Assembly: GCA_003539495.1 (NCBI GenBank)
Contig: DPPB01000005.1
Coordinates: forward strand, 1 to 10,608
From: Oscillibacter sp.
Lineage (GTDB): Bacteria > Bacillota > Clostridia > Oscillospirales > Oscillospiraceae
Reading direction: 5' to 3'
DNA: 10,608 nucleotides
The position numbers were made by a program, and so were the translations under genes. The notes beneath the pieces are model-generated. The model searched no databases and was not told where the DNA came from. It worked only from the letters and a program-made list of their open reading frames with translations. Numbering within the stretch: position 1 is the stretch's first letter; every line of letters begins with the position of its first letter. This document shows, piece by piece, positions 5,756 to 10,608 of this stretch.

Positions 5756-6067
5756 TTACAGCTCCACTTCCAATTCAGAGAGGATATCGATTGCCATTCT
5801 CAAACACCGCTTTCTGTCCACACGATAGTTTTCTTTTCCAAGCAAGAGAAAATCCATGGAGACATCGAAGAACATTGCCAGCTCAATGGCAATTTCAATC
5901 GGATCTATCTGTACTCCGTTCTCAATTTTAACTATGTAGGTTCTACTAACATTTATCTTTTCAGCAAGCTGTTCTTGGGTGAGATCTCTGCCGGTACGCA
6001 GCCGCTTGAGGTGTGGAAGTGCTGCGCTGTCTGCCGGTACAGCCGCTTTGTGATCAGCAAAATACAC
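5756..6067 (-). CDS. XRE-family helix-turn-helix regulator
   Basis: Residues about 20-77 of this 103-aa ORF are a classic HTH_3/XRE domain: LKRLRTGRDLTQEQLAEKIN, then VSRTYIVKIENGVQIDP, then ALFDVS-like AMFFDVSMDFLLLG. Such proteins are repressors of mobile-element genes and typical ImmA substrates; an ImmA/IrrE gene lies two genes downstream. The nominal start is GTG 6067 with no proper SD, and the first 18 residues (MYFADHKAAVPADSAAL) are not XRE-like. They come from DNA that also encodes the Spo0A-C-like domain in another frame. The natural start was therefore probably lost, and translation may depend on coupling, or on a -1 shift from the overlapping ORF. Domain call certain; N-terminus uncertain. 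Confidence 0.8.
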   Translation of the reverse strand: MYFADHKAAVPADSAALPHLKRLRTGRDLTQEQLAEKINVSRTYIVKIENGVQIDPIEIAIELAMFFDVSMDFLLLGKENYRVDRKRCLRMAIDILSELEVEL

Positions 6068-6213
6068 TCCGGCTTTTCCCGAACCTGCTCCAGCATGTAT
6101 ACTGTATAGTAAAACCCCGACAGTTTCCCGGATAAACCCAAAAGACGCAGCAATCGTTCAGTGTCCAAAGTTCCATTCTTTTCGAGGTCCGAAACATAAT
6201 AAACTAACGGCAC
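5953..6213 (-). CDS. Spo0A C-terminal-domain-like protein, truncated
   Basis: This 86-aa ORF has an excellent ribosome binding site (AGGAGG, 7 bases) before a GTG start at 6213. Its middle, LLRLLGLSGKLSGFYYTVYM followed by ITKRLYRQTAQHFHTSSGCV, follows the Spo0A_C (PF08769) pattern: a 'G(I/L)..K..G(F/Y).Y' helix, then 'ITK.LYP.IA..F.T....VER.IR'. Spo0A_C is the DNA-binding effector of the sporulation master regulator, and stand-alone versions occur on clostridial mobile elements. The expected VER.IR recognition helix is missing: after GCV the frame runs into PAEISPKNSLLKR and stops. The XRE domain begins in the -1 frame at exactly this place. This looks like a fusion or deletion joining two regulators out of frame, or a decayed gene. 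Confidence 0.65.
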   Translation of the reverse strand: MPLVYYVSDLEKNGTLDTERLLRLLGLSGKLSGFYYTVYMLEQVREKPECILLITKRLYRQTAQHFHTSSGCVPAEISPKNSLLKR

Positions 6214-6453
6214 TGATACTCCTCCTGTCCTTGTGTATTTTTGGTATCCAACAAGCTGCCCACCACGGTGGTCCCCTTGCAGTTCGGCGCAGAGCCGCTC
6301 GGCCTTTCTGTAATGATTTTACACGATTTTTGGCCATTTGCGTCCTATGTTCGCTCTACAATGGCCGACGCAAAGGTGACGGGATTCGTATGAAATTGTC
6401 GACTTTTAGTCTAAGCAATATCGTCTCCTCCCCAAAAGCTCCCAAATGTCAGC
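6214..6453 (-). other. intergenic leader of the Spo0A-like/XRE genes with crossing inverted repeats
   Basis: There is no gene here. Two interleaved inverted repeats are present: GGCCATT (6332-6338) with AATGGCC (6360-6366), and TTTGCGTC (6337-6344) with GACGCAAA (6367-6374). They cannot both form in one RNA because no linker bases remain, so they would be alternative hairpins or a composite operator. A possible extended -10, TG-TAAAAT (6321-6316 on the minus strand), lies just downstream but has no good -35. A CCACC/GGTGG hairpin lies near 6260-6275. GC content starts to rise to the right of this region. Confidence 0.4.
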
Positions 6454-6496
6454 AAAAACCTCCGGCCCTTGGTTCCCCAAAGGGTCGGAGGTTTTT
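6454..6496 (-). terminator. bidirectional intrinsic terminator after the GLUG surface gene
   Basis: A long stem, AAAAACCTCCG-CCCTT with AAGGG-CGGAGGTTTTT (one G/T mismatch, loop about GGTTCCCC), is flanked by T-runs on both strands. It starts 43 bases beyond the stop of the surface-protein gene at 6539 and isolates it from the Spo0A-like/XRE genes. Confidence 0.9.
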
Positions 6497-6538
6497 ATTG
6501 TTTTTCAGAGGATGTTTCCACCCTCTTTTACAGAAGGC

Positions 6539-9346
6539 TTACTCCTCCCGCTTTTTACGCTTCAGCACGACCGCTGCGCCGAGGGCTGCCACAGGCAGAG
6601 CCACGACCCACAGCATCACGCCGTTATCCCCGGTAGCCGGGGTGCCGTCGCCGTTATCGCCGGGCTTATCGGTGTAGCAGAGCTTCACCGCGTCCTTGCC
6701 CAGGGGGTCGTCGGTGCGGTTGAGGTCCTTGAAGCCAACGCCCGTAATGCCGGGCAGAGCCTTGGAGGTGTCGAAGTAGATGGCGCCGCTGGCGGTCTCA
6801 TGGGTGGCGCAGCTGGTGTCCACATACTTTACCACGGCAATGCCCTTCTCCGCGCCGCAGCCGGAGGCGTAGTAGTTATTGGAAACGAGATTATACTTGT
6901 TCAGGGCGCTCATGTAGCCGATAATGCCGCCGGTCTTGCCCTGGGGGCCGTGGACCTTGCCGGTAAAGGCGTTATTCTGAATGCCGCCAATGCCATTGCC
7001 CCAGCACTGGGTGATCTCGCCCTCGCGGCCCAGGATGCCGCCGACCCAGCCCTTGCCGGTGATGTCGCCGGAGCACTTGCAGTCCTCGATGGTCACGCAG
7101 GGGGAGTTGGGTGCGGTGCCGTCATCGTAGCCGGAGCCCAGGATGCCGCCTGCATCGCCCTCGGACACCACCTTGCCGGTGAAGGTGCAGTTTTTAATGT
7201 TGCAGGGGCCCATGGACTGGCCCTTTCTGCCCACCAGACCACCCACTTTATATCTGCCCATTACCGTGGCGGCGCTGGAGCAGTTGGTCATGTTGCCGTT
7301 AAAGTCGCCCGCAAAGGAGCCCGTAGTCGCAGGGAAACCACTGGCATAATACTCATCCATGCCGTAGCCGATGGTCACACCGCTGGCCACGGTGCAGTTG
7401 CTGATGTTCACAAAGTTCACGCCGGAGGCATAGCCGCCGATAAAGCCGGAGTTTCTGATATTGGAGCCGGTGAGGATGTGGCAGTTGTCAATGTCCACGG
7501 TGGCAGGGCAGCCGGTGTTATAGTTGCCGTCGTCGCCGTAGTCCACATCGTAGCGGTCAATGAGGCCGAAGCCGTCGATCTTGGTGCCAAAGATCTTCAG
7601 ATTCTTGATGGTGGCCTCCCGAACGATATTGAACAGGGGCTTGCCGCCCTCGGCAATGCGCACGGTGTAGTTCCGGCCATCCAGGGTGCCGGAGAAGGGT
7701 AGGATGTTGGTGCCCTTCTTGGTGTTCACACCGCCGTCCTTGGTAACGCCGATGGGCTTCCAGTCGGCGGTGAGGGAGATGTCATTGGCAAAGGTGAAGT
7801 ACATCCCGGCGAAGGCGTAGCCGTCCGCCACCTTCTTATAGAGGTAGTTCAGATCCTCCTGGTTTTTCAGCAGCCAGGGGGATTGCTCCGTGCCCTGACC
7901 CTCCAGGGTCACATCAGACTTGGTTACTTCGATCTTCACGCAGTCGGAGAGTACCCTGGTGCTTTCCACAGCGCCATCACCCTTGGTGTGATAGACCTCG
8001 CAGTAGAACCAGTTGGTGCCCACCTCCACCGTAGAGGGGGCATAACTGACCATTCTGTCAAGATTATCCAAGATTTGATCTCTGGGAGAAGCCACCAAAA
8101 CAGGGTTAGTCCTGTTCTGGTCGTCACAGCGATACCAGTTATAATGCATGACTGTCAAGTTATCATCTATTTTTTTCACCGTCACCTGCAAGGGAGCAGG
8201 TGACTGACCTTGGATATACGAAGCGCCCACAGGCTGGCCGACGATCTCCGGCGTGGTCAGCTTCAGCACTGCCACCTTTGTGGCCCGCAGCTGGGGCAGA
8301 GCCACGGTGACATTCCCACTTGTGACCTCGGCATTGAAAAAATAGTCTGCCGCCCTCGACGATGCCGTATCCACCTTGACCTCGGCCCCGGTGCCGTCCA
8401 TACTCTTCTTGCTGAGGCCCATACCCCGGATCCAGGCATAGGTGAACTTACCGTCGTCGTCCTTCATCACGGCCTTGATCTCCAGGTCGTCATACTGGGT
8501 CATGGCGGGGAAGGTGTGGTATGTAGATTTTTTGGTGACCTCCACGGCCTCTCCGTTCAGCGTGACCTCATAGTGGTCAAACACGGGCTTGGCCGCCGGG
8601 TCCTGCACGGTTACATGGAGGGTGTACTCCCGGTCGGCGATGTTATACTCCGTCTGGGGGTTGGTGATGCGGATGGTAAAGTCCTTGGTGCTCTCGGCGC
8701 CGGGGGTATAGGTGATCTTGGTCGCCGTCTCCGGGCCGCTGCCCTCGCGGATGTAGGTCACGCTCTTGGTATAAGAATTGTTGTCCTGGCCGCCGTAGGG
8801 TGCAATGTTGTAGGTATATCCACGAAGCAGCGTCAGTGCGTAGGCATTGTCCCCGGTCTTGGTAATGGCGGGAACTACAATTTCTTTATCGGTGCAGTTC
8901 ACAATGATACCGCGCAGGTTATTAAAGAGTGAAAAAGAAGCCTTGCTGGTGCTCTGGCTGCCCTTCGCCCGGAACACCAGATCCGAATATTCCATTGCGT
9001 GGATCTGCAATGAGCCTTCCACAAACCCAGAGGGCCGGGGATTATAGTAGCTATCCAGCGTAACAGAGCCGTTGACCGAGGTGGCCGTTTTCTCAGTCTT
9101 ATTTTCCCCAACATTGTCCCAGGTGAAATAAGTCACCGAAAATTCCTTGCCCAGGTCCGCCGGAGCCTTGATGGTCAGGGCGGTTTTGCTGGAGCCGATG
9201 TAATGCGACACCGCATAGATGGGGGCTGTCAGGCTGTAAGTGCCGTCGGCCTTTTTCGCCACGGTGACGGCGTTATACTGGTAGCGCTCGTCAATGGTCG
9301 CCTGGCTGCTGAGGGTGAATGTGAACTTGGACAGGTCCAGGCCCAC
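6539..9346 (-). CDS. sortase-anchored Ig-like/GLUG repeat surface protein
   Basis: This 935-codon frame is counted from the first available start (GTG 9346). Residues about 1-370 are beta-rich modules of unknown family. Residues about 370-480 look like a bacterial Ig-like domain (MHYNWYRCDD and TNWFYCEVYH). From about 480 the pattern GQGTEQSPWLLKNQEDLNYL, then ANDISLTADWKPIG and FSGTLDGRNYTV, is the lead-in of GLUG/peptidase-M26-like beta-helix regions. GG(L/I)(V/I)G motifs follow near 702, 735, 770 and 807. The C-terminus has TPATGDNG (a sortase motif variant), a hydrophobic helix and KRKKREE, so the protein is cell-wall anchored. The GTG start would omit a signal peptide that is plainly encoded in frame just upstream, so the true N-terminus is disrupted. 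The leader contains a cobalamin riboswitch, which suggests a corrinoid-related role, although no known B12-binding domain was recognised. Confidence 0.85.
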   Translation of the reverse strand: MGLDLSKFTFTLSSQATIDERYQYNAVTVAKKADGTYSLTAPIYAVSHYIGSSKTALTIKAPADLGKEFSVTYFTWDNVGENKTEKTATSVNGSVTLDSYYNPRPSGFVEGSLQIHAMEYSDLVFRAKGSQSTSKASFSLFNNLRGIIVNCTDKEIVVPAITKTGDNAYALTLLRGYTYNIAPYGGQDNNSYTKSVTYIREGSGPETATKITYTPGAESTKDFTIRITNPQTEYNIADREYTLHVTVQDPAAKPVFDHYEVTLNGEAVEVTKKSTYHTFPAMTQYDDLEIKAVMKDDDGKFTYAWIRGMGLSKKSMDGTGAEVKVDTASSRAADYFFNAEVTSGNVTVALPQLRATKVAVLKLTTPEIVGQPVGASYIQGQSPAPLQVTVKKIDDNLTVMHYNWYRCDDQNRTNPVLVASPRDQILDNLDRMVSYAPSTVEVGTNWFYCEVYHTKGDGAVESTRVLSDCVKIEVTKSDVTLEGQGTEQSPWLLKNQEDLNYLYKKVADGYAFAGMYFTFANDISLTADWKPIGVTKDGGVNTKKGTNILPFSGTLDGRNYTVRIAEGGKPLFNIVREATIKNLKIFGTKIDGFGLIDRYDVDYGDDGNYNTGCPATVDIDNCHILTGSNIRNSGFIGGYASGVNFVNISNCTVASGVTIGYGMDEYYASGFPATTGSFAGDFNGNMTNCSSAATVMGRYKVGGLVGRKGQSMGPCNIKNCTFTGKVVSEGDAGGILGSGYDDGTAPNSPCVTIEDCKCSGDITGKGWVGGILGREGEITQCWGNGIGGIQNNAFTGKVHGPQGKTGGIIGYMSALNKYNLVSNNYYASGCGAEKGIAVVKYVDTSCATHETASGAIYFDTSKALPGITGVGFKDLNRTDDPLGKDAVKLCYTDKPGDNGDGTPATGDNGVMLWVVALPVAALGAAVVLKRKKREE

Positions 9347-9446
9347 ATCCGTCTCCGCCAGGGCGCTGACAGGCAGCAGTGAAACCGCCAGCAGCAGCGT
9401 CAGCAGCAGAGATAAGATTCGTTTTTTATCTTTTTTTTCCTTTCAT
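9347..9446 (-). pseudogene. signal-peptide segment of the GLUG protein with no in-frame start
   Basis: In the frame of the 935-aa ORF, these bases encode KKRILSLLLTLLLAVSLLPV and then SALAETDVGLDL, a textbook Sec signal peptide ending SALA. The frame is closed upstream by TGA (9445-9443) without ATG, GTG or TTG. An ATG at 9446 lies one base out of frame; removing one A from the A8 run (9438-9431, minus strand) would give MKGKKDKKR and join it. Alternatively, a G lost from an ATG at the AGATAAAAAA stretch would explain it, and there AAAGGA sits at the right distance. The candidates are a sequencing indel, phase variation or a true lesion. Confidence 0.75.
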
Positions 9447-9512
9447 TTGTTTAATATGTTTGTGAACGCCCAGGGGCGGTTGCACACGGGGCGGGGCGCG
9501 GGGTAGGGTATT

Positions 9513-9609
9513 ACGGATTGCCACGGGCGCGGTGCGCCCTCGCAATGACAGAACTTGAAAGTTTTCCGTGTCATTTCGAGCCAGTGCACACACTGGTGTG
9601 GGAATCCGT
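9513..9609. repeat. inverted pair of CATTGCGAG-type palindromic repeats
   Basis: Arm 1 (9513-9550) runs ACGGATTGCCAC, then a GGGCGC/GCGCCC hairpin, then TCGCAATGACA. Arm 2 (9569-9609) runs TGTCATTTCGAG, then a CCAGTG/CACTGG hairpin, then GTGGGAATCCGT. The arms are imperfect reverse complements around an 18-base centre. Each resembles the dispersed TCATTGCGAG...GGCAATCC repeats common in bacterial intergenic DNA, here as a head-to-head, BIME-like pair. Confidence 0.75.
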
Positions 9610-9675
9610 TTTTCCTGGAAAGCAGGGCGGGAAAGGTCTGCCGTCCTCCCCCGCCCCGTCGGCTTGAAAGTTTAT

Positions 9676-9712
9676 CATGCTTTCCATGGAAAGCATGGGA
9701 GCCATGGCTCCC
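9676..9712. repeat. two tandem perfect palindromes
   Basis: Bases 9676-9697 form a perfect 22-base palindrome centred on CCATGG. Bases 9697-9712 form a perfect 16-base palindrome, GGGAGCCATGGCTCCC, also centred on CCATGG. They share one base and lie between the riboswitch terminator and the surface-protein gene. They could be a protein-binding site or RNA hairpins in the leader. Confidence 0.85.
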
Positions 9713-9718
9713 GGCAGC

Positions 9719-9754
9719 AAAAAATCACCCGGCTGCCAAAAAGCAGCCGGGTGA
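9719..9754 (-). terminator. riboswitch-controlled intrinsic terminator
   Basis: A perfect 12-bp stem TCACCCGGCTGC/GCAGCCGGGTGA (loop TTTTTG on the minus strand) is followed by TTTTTTGC. It lies immediately downstream of the cobalamin riboswitch and overlaps an alternative antiterminator stem. Confidence 0.9.
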
Positions 9755-9782
9755 AGCAATTTCGCAACAGCTTCGGCCCCGG
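9747..9782 (-). promoter_or_regulatory. antiterminator stem of the cobalamin riboswitch
   Basis: On the minus strand CCGGG-GCC-GAAGC (9782-9770) pairs with GCTTC-A-CCCGG (9757-9747) as two 5-bp helices. This uses eight bases of the terminator's 5' arm (9754-9747), so the two folds exclude each other. That is the expected transcription-attenuation switch. Confidence 0.75.
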
Positions 9783-9784
9783 TA

Positions 9785-9887
9785 CTGGCGGCAACCCGGG
9801 AGCAGCGCCTTGCGTATCTGGCTTAGCCGAATAAACCGGCATCACAGTGACCGTCTCGCGGGGCCTCTCACCCCATTCCGCCGCCAG
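9785..9887 (-). promoter_or_regulatory. cobalamin (B12) riboswitch
   Basis: Reading the minus strand, a closing helix CTGGCGGC/GCCGCCAG (9887-9880 with 9792-9785) encloses the cobalamin-riboswitch core. In order: GGAATGGGGTGAGAGGCCCC (family GG.GaGA..CC segment), then GACGGTCACTGTGA (family CCGCCACTGTgA), a GCCG/CGGC hairpin, and AAGCCAGATAC (the B12-box, family GAAGCCAGGA.ACC). The order and spacing match the family; the B12 box diverges at a few positions. Corrinoid binding would favour the adjacent terminator. The regulated gene is the GLUG surface protein. Confidence 0.82.
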
Positions 9888-9929
9888 GAATAACCCCGGC
9901 TCACGCTGTCCCGTTGTTCAGTTACTTAA

Positions 9930-9958
9930 ACTGTACCACACGAGGTCCCAAAAAGCAA
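9930..9958 (-). promoter_or_regulatory. extended -10 promoter of the riboswitch/surface-protein unit
   Basis: A -35 TTGCTT (9958-9953) is separated by a 17-base spacer from a -10 TACAGT (9935-9930), preceded by TGG (extended -10). Transcription would begin near 9923, about 36 bases before the riboswitch core and downstream of the 100-aa gene's stop. Confidence 0.65.
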
Positions 9959-9980
9959 GTGATTTCTCTATATTATTGTC

Positions 9981-10283
9981 TCATTTTGCAATGGGCGCAT
10001 CAGGCCAGTAGATCACATAGCACTCCTGCATCTCCCCCATGTAAAAGAAGATATTCCCCCCCATCTCGATATGCTCGCCAAAGGTCAGGTCCGGCACGAA
10101 CAGGCGGCCACTGGTGCGCTTGGGGCCCTTAATGGTAAAGCCCTCCGGGGTGGGAGCAAGGCGCAGGGCATTGGCGGCCTCCTCCAGGCCCGGAAAGTGT
10201 AGGGTGCGCTCCAAATCGGCCAGTTGGGTGGCACCGTTAATATAGACCAGATGATTTTCGTCCTTAAACCAACTTGTACGCAT
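9981..10283 (-). CDS. 100-aa protein of unknown function
   Basis: The ATG at 10283 has a perfect AAGGAGG ribosome binding site 8 bases upstream, which makes the gene call firm. The protein starts MRTSWFKDENHLVYINGATQ and contains GPKRTSGRLFVPDLTFGEHI and the ending YWPDAPIAK. It is soluble, with no signal peptide, membrane segment, cysteine motif or recognised domain. Its pattern of short beta strands suggests a compact all-beta fold. It lies between the end of a surface-protein gene and the B12 riboswitch. No terminator is evident between its stop and the riboswitch promoter, so it may read through into the riboswitch leader. I do not recognise the family. Confidence 0.75.
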   Translation of the reverse strand: MRTSWFKDENHLVYINGATQLADLERTLHFPGLEEAANALRLAPTPEGFTIKGPKRTSGRLFVPDLTFGEHIEMGGNIFFYMGEMQECYVIYWPDAPIAK

Positions 10284-10329
10284 AGTAGGTTCCTCCTTAT
10301 TATTTTAGATACTCGCCGATAGGCAGGGG

Positions 10330-10347
10330 CTGACACCGCACTGTCAG
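10330..10347. repeat. CTGACA/TGTCAG hairpin
   Basis: A perfect 6-bp inverted repeat with a 6-base loop lies in the leader of the 100-aa gene, 47 bases ahead of its start codon. Its role is unknown. Confidence 0.4.
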
Positions 10348-10366
10348 TGATGTGCTTTTGTGCGGA

Positions 10367-10400
10367 GGGACGCAGCGGATTTGCCGCTGCGTCCCTTTTT
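10367..10400 (+). terminator. terminator-like hairpin oriented to the plus strand
   Basis: A perfect 12-bp stem GGGACGCAGCGG/CCGCTGCGTCCC with a 5-base loop is followed by TTTTTGCTGC on the plus strand. For the minus-strand surface gene ending at 10430 it follows the stop codon but has no U-tract after it. It may still end that transcript, or it may stop antisense transcription. Confidence 0.6.
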
Positions 10401-10429
10401 GCTGCTTGCCGTGGAGTGCGCGCTACGGC

Positions 10430-10608
10430 TTACTCCTCACGCTTTTTTCTTCCGATGACATAGGCCGCGGCCAGCACCGCCACGGGCATAGCGGCGCCCC
10501 AAGCAATGATGCCGCTGTCGCCGGTGGATGCGCCATCGTCCTTTTTAATGGCTGTCCACTGGGCGATGAGGGTAATCTCCTCGCTGGTGGCCAGGTTCTT
10601 GACGGTTG
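10430..10608 (-). CDS. C-terminal end of a sortase-anchored surface protein (partial)
   Basis: Fifty-eight codons are visible before TAA at 10430-10432; the gene enters from the right edge. The segment TSEEITLIAQWTAIKK is the end of a Listeria-Bacteroides (Flg_new/InlB B) repeat, whose hallmark is '.TLYAQWT'. ASTGDSG (a sortase-like motif), a hydrophobic helix and GRKKREE follow, so it is a wall-anchored surface protein. The tail closely resembles that of the GLUG protein at 6539-9346 (both TGD.G, an ALPVA/AMPVA-type helix, and KKREE), so the same sortase probably handles both. The ligand is unknown. Confidence 0.85.
   Translation of the reverse strand, partial: TVKNLATSEEITLIAQWTAIKKDDGASTGDSGIIAWGAAMPVAVLAAAYVIGRKKREE

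Noticed and set aside
6446..7702. 418-aa plus-strand ORF opposite the GLUG protein
   Set aside because: Ala/Gly/Val-rich antisense shadow of a GC-rich gene with no RBS and no domain; the minus strand holds recognisable Ig/GLUG motifs and a sorting signal.
8210..8932. 240-aa plus-strand ORF opposite the same gene
   Set aside because: Same antisense effect; low-complexity His/Gly/Leu composition and no ribosome binding site.
1..10608. CRISPR arrays, tRNA or rRNA genes, insertion-sequence transposases
   Set aside because: No regularly spaced repeats, no tRNA cloverleaf or rRNA-like stretch, and no transposase motif was seen in either strand.

Overview
The window looks like chromosomal DNA of a gut-type Clostridia (Oscillospirales-like) carrying an integrated mobile element. 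The evidence is the protein families (large serine recombinases, a Spo0A-C-like domain, sortase-anchored GLUG proteins), AGGAGG-type ribosome binding sites, and a GC-rich right half next to a more AT-rich accessory left half. The genus cannot be set from sequence alone. Every credible gene is on the minus strand, so transcription runs right to left.

Left part (1 to about 6450), accessory or mobile. In order of transcription: a Spo0A-C-like ORF overlapping an XRE repressor ORF in another frame; an unrecognised 209-aa ORF; an ImmA/IrrE-type metallopeptidase with a near-consensus sigma-A promoter and a 13/14 match to the Gram-positive LexA (SOS) box; a small zinc-ribbon protein; a 314-base leader full of RNA structure ahead of a sigma region-4 protein; a 638-base structured gap; a 47-aa SHOCT-like protein missed by a length cut-off; a complete large serine recombinase; and, sharing one base with its stop codon, a second recombinase-family ORF without a catalytic domain that runs off the left edge. 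XRE, ImmA and LexA control plus recombinases is the usual logic of an SOS-induced integrative element. No conjugation genes are in view.

Two copies of a structured element (2863-2996 and 5535-5679) share two short conserved blocks and a series of hairpins whose stems differ by compensatory changes. This is the best candidate here for an undescribed RNA or DNA structural family. The sigma-like gene also has a leader with a rod-shaped 110-nt fold, two terminator-like hairpins and a stem that buries its Shine-Dalgarno.

Right part (about 6450 to 10608), GC-rich and host-like. It holds a 935-aa Ig-like/GLUG surface protein with a sortase-type tail, a 100-aa unknown protein, and the C-terminal end of another anchored surface protein. 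Upstream of the GLUG gene are an extended -10 promoter, a cobalamin riboswitch, a mutually exclusive antiterminator/terminator pair, two tandem palindromes and a large inverted pair of CATTGCGAG-type repeats. The GLUG gene encodes a clear signal peptide, but no start codon is in frame with it. A one-base change at an A8 tract or in a GAT triplet would repair this.
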